In this document: piece by piece, positions 35,482 through 45,358 of the stretch | Numbering within the stretch: position 1 is the first letter of the stretch | Layout of the letters: each line of letters starts with the position of its first letter | Assembly: GCF_014652335.1 (NCBI RefSeq) | Contig: NZ_BMYP01000003.1 | Coordinates: forward strand, 58,022-122,021 | Source of the DNA: Vogesella fluminis | Lineage (GTDB): Bacteria; Pseudomonadota; Gammaproteobacteria; Burkholderiales; Chromobacteriaceae | DNA length: 64,000 nt | Direction: 5' to 3' | Program-made: the position numbers and the translations under genes | The notes under the pieces: generated by a model | The model's input: the letters and a program-made list of their open reading frames with translations, nothing else | Databases searched by the model: none | What the model was told of the DNA's origin: nothing

Positions 35482-36426
35482 CTAACCACCGCCGCCGAAC
35501 GATGGCAGCAGCACGCGGTAGATCTGGATGAATGCCGGCCCCAGCAGTACCAGCAACAGGGCAGGGAAGATGCAGAAAATCAGCGGAAACAGCAGCTTCA
35601 GCGGGATCTTGGCGGCGGCTTCTTCTGCGCGCAGGCGGCGCTTGGTACGCAGGTCATCGGCATGCACGCGTAGCGATTCGCCGATGCTGGTGCCAAAGCG
35701 ATCCGCTTGAATCAGCATCGCCACCAGGGTGTCCACCTCCTGCACCCCGGTACGCATCGCCAGGTTGCGCAGCGCGCGATCCTTGCTGCTGCCGGCGCGC
35801 AGCTCCAGGTTCACCAGATGCAGCTCGTCAGCCAGGATGGGGCTCTTGATGCGGATTTCCTCGCCGACTTTCAGCAGTGCCGCATCCAGCCCCAGCCCGG
35901 CCTCGACGCAGACCAGCAGCAGGTCAATGGCATCGGGGAAATGATTGAAAATCTCCTGCTGCCGCTGCTCGATGCGCCGCGCCAGGATGATGTTGGGCAG
36001 GTAATAGCCTACAGTTGCGGCAAACAGCATGGAAATCAGGAAATTATTGCCCTCCATCTGCCCACCGGTGAGGCCGATGTACAAAAACAGCACACCGGGA
36101 AACGCCAGTGCCAGCAGTGTCTTGGTGCCGAAGTACAGCGGTATCGCCGAGGTGCCGCGGTAGCCTGCATTCATGAAACGGATGCGGATCGGCGAGCTTT
36201 CCCAGCCGTCGCCAGGCACCGACAGCCTGGCCAGCGGTGTGGCGATCTTGATGGCCTTGGCCACCCAGGCAGAGGCATTGTCGGTATCCAGCGGCGTATC
36301 CGCCTGCACCACCGTTTCCAGGCGGTTTTTTACCCGGTTGGGGGCAACCTGCATCGAGATGGTCAGCGCCACGCCAAACACCACCAGGAAGATAATCGCC
36401 AGATAGATCCATTGTGAGGTATTCAT
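35482..36426 (-). CDS. tadC: Tad pilus inner-membrane platform protein TadC
   Basis: A 314-residue inner-membrane protein of the T2SSF family. The cytoplasmic loop FPDAIDLLLVCVEAGLGLDAALLKVGEEI and the ending with two hydrophobic helices are typical. With TadB it forms the platform on which the TadA ATPase acts to assemble Flp pili. It lies 25 bases downstream of tadB. Confidence 0.9.
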   Translation of the reverse strand: MNTSQWIYLAIIFLVVFGVALTISMQVAPNRVKNRLETVVQADTPLDTDNASAWVAKAIKIATPLARLSVPGDGWESSPIRIRFMNAGYRGTSAIPLYFGTKTLLALAFPGVLFLYIGLTGGQMEGNNFLISMLFAATVGYYLPNIILARRIEQRQQEIFNHFPDAIDLLLVCVEAGLGLDAALLKVGEEIRIKSPILADELHLVNLELRAGSSKDRALRNLAMRTGVQEVDTLVAMLIQADRFGTSIGESLRVHADDLRTKRRLRAEEAAAKIPLKLLFPLIFCIFPALLLVLLGPAFIQIYRVLLPSFGGGG

Positions 36427-36451
36427 GACTGTTTCCTCGCCATGACAAGTG

Positions 36452-37426
36452 TCAGACCTTGATCTTGATGATCTGCCGCATCCAGAAAATACCGAAAACC
36501 ATCATGCAGCCGATCAGCGCGACCATGATGAAGCCGCTTGGGTCTTCCCATAGCACCTTCATGAAGCCCGGATTGAGAAGCTGGATCACGGCTCCCACCG
36601 CAAACGGCAGCAGGGTCAGAATCCACGCCGACAGCTTGCCCTCGGCCGACAGTACCCGGATGGTGCCGTACAGTTTCAGCCGCGCCCGGATCAGTGCGCT
36701 GATATTGCCGAGCAGCTCGGCCAGGTTGCCGCCGGTTTCGCGCTGGATCAGCACCGCGATCACCATATAGCGCAGGTCGGTACTGGGGATGCGCGTCGCC
36801 AGGTTCGTCAGCGCCTCTTGCATCGAGAAGCCGTAGTTGACCTCGTCGAAGGCGATGCGAAACTCGCCAGCGATCGGATCCTGCATTTCATCACCGATCA
36901 TCTTCAACGATTGCGGCAAGGCATGGCCGGAGCGCAAGGCGCGGCACATCAGGTCCAGCGCATCCGGCAATTGCGCCTCGAACAGCACCAGCCGCTTGTG
37001 GCGGGCATTCATGACGATCAGCCAGGGAATGCAGGCGCCACCGGCGCCGATCAGCAACGACAACAACAGCGGCAGCGGGAAAAAACTGCTGACAACGAAT
37101 GCGGCCAACCCTAGCGCCAGGCTGAAGCCGAGAAATGTCCCGACATTCAGTTTCAGCCCGGACTGCAGCAGGATGCGATCGAGCGCATGCACCCGCGGAA
37201 ACGCCAGCAGCAAGCGCTGCACCACCCGGGTTTCGCTGAGCAGTCGCTCTTTCATCAGCTGCATGGTTTCGCCATGATGCGCACCGGCAGACATTGCCTG
37301 CAGGCGGCGTTCGATGCGGCTGGCCTCCGGGCCTTTGTACGAGTTCCAGGTCAGGAATGCACCTTCCAGCAGGAAGACCACCGCGACGAAGATCAGCAGG
37401 ATGAGGATGGCAAAGGTCGTGTCCAT
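36452..37426 (-). CDS. tadB: Tad pilus inner-membrane platform protein TadB
   Basis: A 324-residue T2SSF-family inner-membrane protein with an N-terminal helix, the loop LPDALDLMCRALRSGHALPQSLKMIGDEM and TGGNLAELLGNISALIR, and C-terminal helices. It is the paralogous partner of TadC. tadA ends 8 bases before it. A repeat core lies at 37100. Confidence 0.92.
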   Translation of the reverse strand: MDTTFAILILLIFVAVVFLLEGAFLTWNSYKGPEASRIERRLQAMSAGAHHGETMQLMKERLLSETRVVQRLLLAFPRVHALDRILLQSGLKLNVGTFLGFSLALGLAAFVVSSFFPLPLLLSLLIGAGGACIPWLIVMNARHKRLVLFEAQLPDALDLMCRALRSGHALPQSLKMIGDEMQDPIAGEFRIAFDEVNYGFSMQEALTNLATRIPSTDLRYMVIAVLIQRETGGNLAELLGNISALIRARLKLYGTIRVLSAEGKLSAWILTLLPFAVGAVIQLLNPGFMKVLWEDPSGFIMVALIGCMMVFGIFWMRQIIKIKV

Positions 37427-37434
37427 GATGGCAC

Positions 37435-38799
37435 CTACTCGAATCGTTTGCTGGGGTCGAACAGCGCGTCCGGAATCTCCACGCCATGGGTCTTCAGGCG
37501 CTCGATGAACTTCGGCCGCACGCCGGTAGCGCAGAAATAACCCTGTACCGTGCCATCCACACCGATACCGGTTTGCACGAACTGGAAGATCTCCTGCATG
37601 GTGATCACGTCACCCTCGGTACCGGTAATCTCCTGGATGCTGATGATCTTGCGCTTGCCATCGGTAAGCCGTGCCACCTGGATCACCACGCTCAGCGCCG
37701 AGCTGATCTGCTGGCGGATCACCTTGGGCGGCAGGTTCATCCCCGCCATGCCTACCATGTTTTCCATGCGTGTGATGGCGTCGCGCGGGGTATTGGCGTG
37801 GATGGTGGCCATCGAGCCTTCGTGGCCGGTGTTCATCGCCTGCAGCATGTCCACGGCCTCAGCACCGCGCACCTCGCCAAGGATGATGCGGTCCGGCCGC
37901 ATGCGCAGGCTGTTGCGAACCAGCGCCCGTTGCGGCACTTCGCCGCGGCCTTCGATATTCGGTGGCCGGGTCTCCAGCCGGATGACGTGCGGCTGCTGCA
38001 GCTGCAGTTCGGCGGCATCTTCAATGGTGATGATGCGTTCCGTGTCGGAAATGAAACCGGACAGGATATTGAGCAGGGTGGTTTTGCCGCTACCGGTGCC
38101 GCCGGAAATCAGCATGTTGATCTTGGCCTTGGCCAGGCCCTTGATCACGGTGCCCATATCCGGCGTCAGGCTTTTCAGCTCGATGATGTCACTAAGCCGT
38201 AGCGGGGTGGCCGCAAAACGGCGGATCGACAGCATCGGCCCGTCAATTGCCAGCGGCGGGATGATGGCATTGACGCGGGAGCCGTCCGGCAAGCGGGCAT
38301 CGACCATCGGGCTGGATTCATCGACACGCCGCCCGACACGCGACACGATCTTGTCGATGATCTTCATCAGGTGCGCGTCGTCGGTAAAGCGCACATCGGT
38401 CTGCTCCAGCTTGCCGCGCCGTTCGACGTAGACCTGCTGGAAAGTGTTGACCAGAATGTCCGAGATGGTCGGGTCCGCCAGCAGCGGCTCCAGCGGGCCG
38501 AGGCCCAGCATTTCGTGCTGGATGTCCTTGACCAGGCTGCGCCGCTCGTTGTCGTTGAGGGCCGCGTTTTCTTCGGTCAGCAGCCGTTCCACCAGGATCT
38601 TGAGTTCGTCTTTCAGGCGTTCCGGGACCAGGCTTTCCATTACGGCCAGGTCAACCCGCTCCAGCAGCTTCTGGTGAATGCGGGATTTCAGGTCGTGGTA
38701 AGACTCGTAATTTGCATTGACCGTGGATGCCGACCTGACGAAGGCCTGCATGGTATCGGGATTGGGCTGGATTGATTCGAGCCGGTCGCGCAATGACAT
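37435..38799 (-). CDS. tadA: Tad pilus assembly ATPase TadA (CpaF family)
   Basis: A 454-residue cytoplasmic secretion ATPase powering Flp pilus assembly. Motifs: Walker [14 protein letters not shown] around residue 235, Asp box and Walker B region ([25 protein letters not shown]), and the His box TIHANTP. ATG 38799 (MSLRDRLES) follows a GGGGT ribosome-site-like element; the open frame extends a little further upstream. The gap of 125 bases to tadZ is the largest within this part of the locus. Confidence 0.95.
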   Translation of the reverse strand: MSLRDRLESIQPNPDTMQAFVRSASTVNANYESYHDLKSRIHQKLLERVDLAVMESLVPERLKDELKILVERLLTEENAALNDNERRSLVKDIQHEMLGLGPLEPLLADPTISDILVNTFQQVYVERRGKLEQTDVRFTDDAHLMKIIDKIVSRVGRRVDESSPMVDARLPDGSRVNAIIPPLAIDGPMLSIRRFAATPLRLSDIIELKSLTPDMGTVIKGLAKAKINMLISGGTGSGKTTLLNILSGFISDTERIITIEDAAELQLQQPHVIRLETRPPNIEGRGEVPQRALVRNSLRMRPDRIILGEVRGAEAVDMLQAMNTGHEGSMATIHANTPRDAITRMENMVGMAGMNLPPKVIRQQISSALSVVIQVARLTDGKRKIISIQEITGTEGDVITMQEIFQFVQTGIGVDGTVQGYFCATGVRPKFIERLKTHGVEIPDALFDPSKRFE

Positions 38800-38924
38800 G
38801 ATAGCTACCCCTTTGCCGATGATCAGTCTGCTCGGGCCCGACATGGCGGGTTATCAGGCTGATGGATGAGTTGCCGGAAGATTTGTCGTTAACAGGTATT
38901 TCATCAGGTTGGTCGCACCGCGCA

Positions 38925-40160
38925 TTACTCGGGAGTTTGCTGGGCCGATGTGGCGCCAAGCGCACCGCCAGTACGGGGCGGCTGTACCCCGCCCTGAATG
39001 TGCTGCAGCAGATTGCCCCACCATGAGGTTTCACCATTGCCGCTCTGTACCAGCTCCCGCCCGAGTTCCTGCAGCGCGCGCGCTACCGGATTGTTGGGCG
39101 ACAGCTTGCTGATCGGGATACCCTGGTTCACCGATGTCGCCACCGCCTTGAAACTATTGGGGATGGTTTTGTACACCGACATCCCCAGCGTGCGTTCGAC
39201 ATCTTCCAGCCGGATATCGCCGCCTTTTTCATAGCGGTTGACCAGCAGCTTGATTTTCTCGTGCGAGTAGCCCAGCGAGCGCAGTACGTCCAGCAGGCGG
39301 CGGGCATCGCGAATGAAAGGCAGCGTGATCTGCAGCACCGGGAACACGACATCGGCGTGGTCCAGCGCCTTGATGCTGACCGGGTCCAGCGCGCGGCCAA
39401 CGTCCAGGATAATCACGTCATAGTGATTGCGTGCCAGGTTGATCAGGGTATCGATATGGCTGGGGCTGACTTCCATCGCCTGCACCGGGTCTTCCGGCGC
39501 CGACATGATGCCCAGGTTGGGCAACACGTTCAGCAGGCTGGACGCAAGAAACGATGCGTCCATACGCATGATCTGTCGTGCCACCTCGGCCAGGTTGGTT
39601 GACGGCTTGTGGTCGGAAATGAACAGCGAGGCATCGCCAAATTGCAGGTTGACGTCGATCAGGATCACGTTTTTGCCTTCCTGCGATGCCAGGTTGTAGG
39701 CCAGATTGGTCGACAGGAAAGTCGAGCCGCTGCCACCCTTGCATGGCAGAAAGGCAAACACCTTGCCCTTCTGCCGCGAGGTATTCTGCAGGTTGCGCTT
39801 TTCCTCAACACGAAGCAGCGCTACATGCAGCGCATCGCGGCTAACCGGGGAGGGCAGCACCTCGCGCACACCGGCACGCATTGCCCGCAACAGCACTTCC
39901 GGCGTCTGGTTGCCGGATAGCAGAATCAGTGTGATATCCGGATGGCGCAGGTTCAGTTGTGCCAGTGGAGAAAAATCTGCCAATGCCTCATCGGTCACAC
40001 ATTCCAGAATGATGATGTCCGGCCGCAACTGGTCGGCAACCGGCGCCAGCATCTCCGCCCCGCCAGTAAACACCTTCACATCCCGGCTGCTGTCCGTTTC
40101 GACGAAGCGGCGCAGTTCGTCCAGGTTCTTGGTGTTGTGCGAAATAATCGAGATTCTCAT
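38925..40160 (-). CDS. tadZ: Tad pilus localisation ATPase TadZ/CpaE
   Basis: A 411-residue protein with an N-terminal receiver-like domain (about 1-125, IIILECVTDEAL in place of a phosphoacceptor site) and a MinD/ParA-like ATPase domain with the deviant Walker A KGGSGST (near 142-148) and LIDVNLQFGD. TadZ proteins mark the cell pole and recruit the Tad machinery. Its position directly before tadA matches known Tad loci. Confidence 0.9.
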   Translation of the reverse strand: MRISIISHNTKNLDELRRFVETDSSRDVKVFTGGAEMLAPVADQLRPDIIILECVTDEALADFSPLAQLNLRHPDITLILLSGNQTPEVLLRAMRAGVREVLPSPVSRDALHVALLRVEEKRNLQNTSRQKGKVFAFLPCKGGSGSTFLSTNLAYNLASQEGKNVILIDVNLQFGDASLFISDHKPSTNLAEVARQIMRMDASFLASSLLNVLPNLGIMSAPEDPVQAMEVSPSHIDTLINLARNHYDVIILDVGRALDPVSIKALDHADVVFPVLQITLPFIRDARRLLDVLRSLGYSHEKIKLLVNRYEKGGDIRLEDVERTLGMSVYKTIPNSFKAVATSVNQGIPISKLSPNNPVARALQELGRELVQSGNGETSWWGNLLQHIQGGVQPPRTGGALGATSAQQTPE

Positions 40161-40222
40161 GATGACGCCTCAACTAACAGTGGTTGTACCCACGGACGGC
40201 GATTGGCAAATGCAGTCAGCCA

Positions 40223-40693
40223 TCAGGGCGAACAGTCGGGGTTGGCATCTGCGCCGGTGCCGGTGGCAAGACTTTCCCGCGTAAGGGTGGTGCTGAATTC
40301 CGGTATTTGCCACGATGTGCTTATAAACGGAAACGAGTAATGAAATGCCGGGGCGTTGGGTGAAATGGACACGGTCACACTCTGGCAATTCGCCGCACCG
40401 CTACAGCCGCTCGGCGCGTAACTGACCACGATGTCGTTAACGTTGGTAATCGGCACAAACTTCTGCATCGAGGTCTTGATCGCGGCGACATTCATGTCAC
40501 ACACCACCGCCAGGCGGGCACCGCGTCGCGTTGCCTCCACTGCCGAATTCCAGGTAAACATCAGCCGCCCGAACTCCATGATGCCAAGCAGCAGGGAGAA
40601 CAGGATCATGGCGACCAGGGCAAACTCCACTGCCGCCACGCCACGCTGTGCATGCCTGCGGGACAGCCGCAGCTGTCGAAATGAGGTTTTCAT
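40223..40693 (-). CDS. TadE-like pseudopilin
   Basis: A 156-residue protein with a type IV-like leader and hydrophobic segment (RRHAQRGVAAVEFALVAMILFSLLLGIMEFGRLMF). The Glu in VEFAL after a Gly is the hallmark of TadE/TadF minor pilins cleaved by TadV. The remainder should be periplasmic and has two cysteine pairs. It overlaps the preceding pseudopilin gene by 4 bases. Confidence 0.85.
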   Translation of the reverse strand: MKTSFRQLRLSRRHAQRGVAAVEFALVAMILFSLLLGIMEFGRLMFTWNSAVEATRRGARLAVVCDMNVAAIKTSMQKFVPITNVNDIVVSYAPSGCSGAANCQSVTVSISPNAPAFHYSFPFISTSWQIPEFSTTLTRESLATGTGADANPDCSP

Positions 40694-41139
40694 AGGTTTG
40701 CCTTCATCACAGTGCGGATCGGATCAAAGGTGATGGTGGACAGATCCGCGGTAACAAACGGCACCAGCGAGACGAACTGGTAATTGCTGACCGTTACCGA
40801 TACCAGATTCACGACAGGAGAGGCCCCTTGCGCCAGGTGATCGGCACAGCTCTGCCAGTCACAAATCGTCACCGTGGCACTACCCAGATACGGCGCCAGC
40901 AGCGAACCGGAGCAAGTCGTGTTGCCATAGCGCACCAAACAGGTCGCTTCGACATTCTTGGTGCCGGGCTGCTGTGCCGACAGGTAGCGGGCCGCATCGC
41001 GGGTAGCCTTGGTCACCGTGTTGTACTGGTAAAACGCCCGGCCGAATTCGGTGATACCAAACACGATGAAGATCAGCGGCAGCAGCAGGAACGCCATTTC
41101 GACAGCGGCAACACCCTGTTGGCGAGAGCGCGGTTGCAT
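40690..41139 (-). CDS. TadE/TadF-like pseudopilin
   Basis: A 149-residue protein, MQPRSRQQGVAAVEMAFLLLPLIFIVFGITEFGRAFYQYN, with the same Gly-x4-Glu leader as the next gene. Four cysteines in the periplasmic part could form disulfides. Whether it is TadE or TadF in function cannot be decided from sequence alone. It is coupled by overlap to the following pseudopilin gene and lies 9 bases after tadG. Confidence 0.85.
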   Translation of the reverse strand: MQPRSRQQGVAAVEMAFLLLPLIFIVFGITEFGRAFYQYNTVTKATRDAARYLSAQQPGTKNVEATCLVRYGNTTCSGSLLAPYLGSATVTICDWQSCADHLAQGASPVVNLVSVTVSNYQFVSLVPFVTADLSTITFDPIRTVMKANL

Positions 41140-41148
41140 GGCTATCTC

Positions 41149-42435
41149 CTATCGGACCAGTGCCGGCACTTGCGGGCCGACACCGCCACCGGCTCCGGGC
41201 AGGCCCAGCGTGGCACACGGGTTGCCTGGCAGATCGGCCTGGCCTCGATATTCAACAAAGGTCTCTTCCCCTGGCCCTTCCATTGGTTGTAATAACAGCA
41301 CACAAGCGAACTTCTGGATGTCTACTGCTTTGCCTGGGTCGCTCCACTCCTCACAATCAACAATCGGCATCAGTGCCATTCTGCGGTCAGCACCATTGGC
41401 AGCCAACTGGGCGGAGGTCGCACTGCTCGGGTTGCCATTCAGGTTAAGGCCAGCGGCAACATCTCCCTGGTAAATGGTGTTGGCAATGCGCGAGGCCAGA
41501 AAATTGGGCGTCGCCCCGGATGTGCCGCTGTAAGCGTTGAACTGACTCACCCAGGATGTCGCGGTGTAGGCAAAGCCGGTGAAATCCGGTGGGGCATTGC
41601 CAACATTATCGCTACCCTGGTACAGCCCAAAGCGGGTATTCCATGCCTTGGCAATGGATTGCTGCATACCGGTTTGCCCAACCTTATTGGAAATATCCAA
41701 GTTGCACTGCCCGGATCCGGTCAGCAGTGCGGAAAGCTCACTGGCACCGCCAGAAGGTGGCGAGTAGTCGATAAGATTGAAGTTACCCTCAAAGCCTCCT
41801 CCGGCGGTGAAACGACTGCCGTACCACTGACCAATACAGAAGCCATGACTGTCAGGCGTAGTGCCATCAGAACATGTTGTTGGCTCGGGACTTACATAAG
41901 GCTCTTTCTGCCGACACATCCCCACCGGAATGGCACAGTTGGTCTGCGACGGTGACAACGAAGCCACCGCATGGGAGGTAACGCTTTGTGCGCCTTGACC
42001 CATTACCCCCATGAACCAGGGCATGATGCCGGTTTGCGGCAGGGTGCACTTGGCGTACTTCATGTTGGGGATGCTGGCTGCTGCTACCGCATTTTTGGTG
42101 AAATAGGTGCCGGCCAGCGTTTCACTGAAAGTGACATCACTATTAACCAGAATCGAAACGGCATTGTCCTGGAAGTTGACATTATTCCGTTGTCCGACGG
42201 TAATGCCGGCACTTTCCGCCCGGTTCAGTGATTCGGCATCACCTTTCAGCTCTGCCGCCGCGGCCAGGGCGCAAGCGTCTGCCGCGTTGCTCAGTTCAGT
42301 CTTGGTGATGAACAGTCGCCCGAGGTCGGCGACCAGTCCCAGAAAGCCGACCAGCACAACGATACATAGCCCGACGATGATGGCTACCGCGCCCTTCTGA
42401 TATCGCCGGCCCGGTAGCTTGCCTGTGCGTTTCAT
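41149..42435 (-). CDS. tadG: TadG-like pilus assembly protein
   Basis: A 428-residue protein with a TadG/Tad_N-type N-terminus (RRYQKGAVAIIVGLCIVVLVGFLGLVADLGRLFITKTELSNAADACALAAA) and a long extracytoplasmic part with many cysteines, Gly and Ser. TadG anchors or decorates the Flp machinery at the envelope. Its von Willebrand-like region is not clearly recognisable here. Sequence and place in the operon fit TadG. Confidence 0.8.
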   Translation of the reverse strand: MKRTGKLPGRRYQKGAVAIIVGLCIVVLVGFLGLVADLGRLFITKTELSNAADACALAAAAELKGDAESLNRAESAGITVGQRNNVNFQDNAVSILVNSDVTFSETLAGTYFTKNAVAAASIPNMKYAKCTLPQTGIMPWFMGVMGQGAQSVTSHAVASLSPSQTNCAIPVGMCRQKEPYVSPEPTTCSDGTTPDSHGFCIGQWYGSRFTAGGGFEGNFNLIDYSPPSGGASELSALLTGSGQCNLDISNKVGQTGMQQSIAKAWNTRFGLYQGSDNVGNAPPDFTGFAYTATSWVSQFNAYSGTSGATPNFLASRIANTIYQGDVAAGLNLNGNPSSATSAQLAANGADRRMALMPIVDCEEWSDPGKAVDIQKFACVLLLQPMEGPGEETFVEYRGQADLPGNPCATLGLPGAGGGVGPQVPALVR

Positions 42436-42487
42436 AACGCCACCTCATGCATCTGATCCTGAAACCGAATAGGGAAACAAGACGGAA

Positions 42488-42775
42488 CTAGTTGCCGCCG
42501 CCACCCAACACGTCGATGGTGAGAATGTCAGCCGTGGAGGGCGGCTTCTGGAACGATTCGTGATAGCGGTCCATTCCGTCTTTGGCAGCCACACCGTCGA
42601 TACCGGTAACCGGGTCCATGTCCTGAGAAGCCTCCGGATTGATGGTCTGCTGCGCCTTGGCCATGTTGACGGCATCACCGAAGCGGCTATCCAGATACGG
42701 CGTCGACGAACAGGCCGTCAGCAGGGAGGCCAGCAATACGGTGCGGGTAATCATCACCAGTTTGTAAGTTTGCAT
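42488..42775 (-). CDS. Small Tad-locus lipoprotein
   Basis: A 95-residue protein with a signal peptide and lipobox LLTAC near residue 22, followed by a short, probably extended mature part ending in LGGGGN. No known family is recognised. It lies between the secretin and tadG on the same strand; by position it could be a pilotin or outer-membrane accessory factor for the secretin. Other Tad loci have small lipoproteins in this place. Confidence 0.7.
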   Translation of the reverse strand: MQTYKLVMITRTVLLASLLTACSSTPYLDSRFGDAVNMAKAQQTINPEASQDMDPVTGIDGVAAKDGMDRYHESFQKPPSTADILTIDVLGGGGN

Positions 42776-42787
42776 GACTTGGCCTCC

Positions 42788-44386
42788 TTATTTCACTTCA
42801 AAGCCGGATGGCGCTTGAGGAGCTTGTGGCTGGGCGGCAGGCATAGCACTTTCGCCGGAGCTGGCATCTGCGGCGGCGGGCGGCTTGCCTTCCATCTTGC
42901 CGCCGAGGAAGAACTCAGCCCGGCTTGGCGGGGTGTAGTTGTCGGTCGGCAAGGCGTAGTTTGGTGGCAGCGGTTTCACCAGCCGCGGCGTCACCACGAA
43001 GATCAGCTCGGTCTTGTCGGTCTGGAAGCTGCTGCTGCGGAACAATGCGCCCAGAATCGGGATCTCACCCAGCAACGGGAAGGCGCTGATATTGGTGGTG
43101 ACGTTGTTCTTGATCAGGCCGCCGATGGCGAAGCTCTGGCCATCGCGCAATTGCACGGTCGTCGCGGCACGGCGGGTGGTGAACGACGGCAGAATGGCGG
43201 TGCCATTGAGGCCGGTGATATTGACGCCACTGGCGTTCAGCTCGGATACCTCTGGCGCCACTTTCAGGTTGATCCTGCCGCCATCCAGCACGGTCGGGGT
43301 AAAGCGCAGAGCGACGCCGAATTCTTTCTCTTCCAGGGTGATGGTCTGGCCGCCATTGCTGCTGTTCTGCGCCACCGGGATGAATATCTTGCCGCCGGCG
43401 AGGAAGCTCCCTTCCTGGCCGCTGATCGCCATCACGGTCGGCTCGGCCAGTACCTTGACCAGACCGTCATCATGCTGACCATCGATCTTGAAGCTGCGCG
43501 GGTTGGTCGTACTGTTGTTGGTGCCGCCCAGCAGCAGGCCGATAGCATTGGAGGCGTTGCCGGACAGGAAGTTGGTGTCCCAGTTAAAGCTCCAGCCACC
43601 ATGATTCAGCACCCCGGCCAGGTTGATGCCGACCTGATCCAGCAGCTTTTTCGAGATTTCCGCCACCTTGACTTCCAGCATCACCTGCTGTGGCGCATCC
43701 ACCGACAGCATGTTGATGACCTTGGATTCGCCGGCATAGGCTGCGGCCAACGTCATGGCCTTGTCGACCCGGGTCGAGTCCGCCACGCTGCCGGTCAGCA
43801 CCAGCGAGTCGGAGGCGGCGCTGACCTTGATGCGGCTGCCGTCGCCGGCCAGCATGTCGTTGAGCGAGCTTTGCAGCGAGGCGGTATCCACCCCGACGGT
43901 GACATCGACCAGCATGCACTGCCCGGTACGGCTCAGCAGGATGATATTGGTCGAGCCGACGCTCCTGCCCAGCAGGTAGATCTCGCTAGGACTCAGCAGG
44001 ATCACATCCAGTCCGGCGACACCATCTCCCACTTTCTCACGACTTGATTGGGGCGTGTACTTATTCTTCAACATAGCGATAGCACGCCGCTCAGCATTGC
44101 TGTCTATATTGGCGAGGTCTTCAGGTTTAGCCGCTTGCGTGCCGGCCGGGTTGCCCAGCAGGATGCGGCTGACCGGTGAAGTTGTCTTGAGACGGAAGGA
44201 CTTGCCGACGGTGACATTGACCATCGGGGCCGATTCGATGGTATTGCACGGTGCCGCGGCGACAGGTTTCGTGGCGACCGTGGCGGCCTGAGTGGAGGCG
44301 GTCCACATCATCATGCAGCTGGTGGTGATTGCCAGCGCACCCAGATTCAGGCGGGGCAAGCGTGCTTCGACAGGTTTCTTTTTCAT
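42788..44386 (-). CDS. rcpA: Tad/Flp pilus secretin RcpA/CpaC
   Basis: A 532-residue outer-membrane secretin forming the pore for the Flp pilus. A signal sequence ends near residue 35; periplasmic domains include a BON-like part (INLL-type SVADSTRVDKAMTLAAAY), and the secretin core has VKVLAEPTVMAISGQEGSFLAGG and FAIGGLIKNNVTTNISAFPLLGEIPILGALFRSSSFQTDKTEL in order. The C-terminal tail is Ala/Pro-rich. The repeat core lies at 43742. Confidence 0.93.
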   Translation of the reverse strand: MKKKPVEARLPRLNLGALAITTSCMMMWTASTQAATVATKPVAAAPCNTIESAPMVNVTVGKSFRLKTTSPVSRILLGNPAGTQAAKPEDLANIDSNAERRAIAMLKNKYTPQSSREKVGDGVAGLDVILLSPSEIYLLGRSVGSTNIILLSRTGQCMLVDVTVGVDTASLQSSLNDMLAGDGSRIKVSAASDSLVLTGSVADSTRVDKAMTLAAAYAGESKVINMLSVDAPQQVMLEVKVAEISKKLLDQVGINLAGVLNHGGWSFNWDTNFLSGNASNAIGLLLGGTNNSTTNPRSFKIDGQHDDGLVKVLAEPTVMAISGQEGSFLAGGKIFIPVAQNSSNGGQTITLEEKEFGVALRFTPTVLDGGRINLKVAPEVSELNASGVNITGLNGTAILPSFTTRRAATTVQLRDGQSFAIGGLIKNNVTTNISAFPLLGEIPILGALFRSSSFQTDKTELIFVVTPRLVKPLPPNYALPTDNYTPPSRAEFFLGGKMEGKPPAAADASSGESAMPAAQPQAPQAPSGFEVK

Positions 44387-44428
44387 TATGACTTTACTCC
44401 CTAACGAATTGGGCTGGATGTCTGACAG

Positions 44429-45307
44429 TTAGAAACACTCGGTATGTCGAGACGTGCCGCTGACGATTTCTACACAGTTGGAGGCTGCTGCAATCGGGGC
44501 CGGGGCAGGCCGTTTCGCTGCAGCTTTTTTCACTACCCGCTTGGCGACCGGCTTGCTGACCACCACCGGCTTGGCCACCGGTGCCGGCTCTTCCTCGCCG
44601 CGCAGGAGAATCTGCTTGGTAATGCCGGAGGTTTCTACCGGTTTGGGGTCGACCTGATTGCGCAGTACCAAGGACAAGGTGCCAACGCTGCGCGCCAGAT
44701 CCAGCTTTTCGGCTTGCTCTGGCGTAACCTCCAGCGTCACCGCGTTGACCACCTTGGGCTTGGTATCGTCGCGGCTGGCTTCCTGCGCCACCGCCAGCAC
44801 CAGAATGTGCTCCAGCACAATCTTGGAAATACTCATGTCCACCTTTTCCTTGACGTTGGCTTTGGCGTCTTCGGTGGTATTGACGAGGATATCGACATAG
44901 TTGCCCGGCAAGGCAAAGCCGGCCACACCGATCACGTCGTTAACCCGTACCGTCATTGCACGCTTGCCTTCCATCACCACCGCCGACAGGCCGCCCTTGG
45001 TGCCCAGCGGCGCCAGCTTCGACTCCAGGATCGCCTCGCCGCGCAGCACGCTGGTTTTCAGCACCCGCCCGTCCAGCGTCTGCGGATCGATAATCGCCCC
45101 ATCGGGGATGCTGCCGCTTGGCCAGTCAACCAGCCGCAACATCTCCGGCGTCAGCTTGGAACCGAGATCGACATCCACCGCCGCGATAACCACTTTCTGG
45201 GCGGAAACACTGGTCTGCTTGTTGATCCACTGCGATGCCATCACCACGGCCACCAGGCCGACGATGATGGACACCACGATCATTGCTATGGCTCTTGGGT
45301 TTTTCAC
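44429..45307 (-). CDS. rcpC: Tad pilus assembly protein RcpC/CpaB
   Basis: A 292-residue protein with one N-terminal helix (IAMIVVSIIVGLVAVVMASQWI), a SAF domain at about 38-110 (VVIAAVDVDLGSKLTPEMLRLVDWP) and a CpaB-type domain (AMTVRVNDVIGVAGFALPGNYVDILVNT). The C-terminus has a basic Pro/Ala/Lys stretch. CpaB proteins sit in the periplasm next to the secretin. It is the neighbour of rcpA, as usual. Confidence 0.92.
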   Translation of the reverse strand: MKNPRAIAMIVVSIIVGLVAVVMASQWINKQTSVSAQKVVIAAVDVDLGSKLTPEMLRLVDWPSGSIPDGAIIDPQTLDGRVLKTSVLRGEAILESKLAPLGTKGGLSAVVMEGKRAMTVRVNDVIGVAGFALPGNYVDILVNTTEDAKANVKEKVDMSISKIVLEHILVLAVAQEASRDDTKPKVVNAVTLEVTPEQAEKLDLARSVGTLSLVLRNQVDPKPVETSGITKQILLRGEEEPAPVAKPVVVSKPVAKRVVKKAAAKRPAPAPIAAASNCVEIVSGTSRHTECF

Positions 45308-45358
45308 AGCCTTCTCCCCACACTTGATTAACAGCTCAAGCCAGGTCGCAACCGCAAC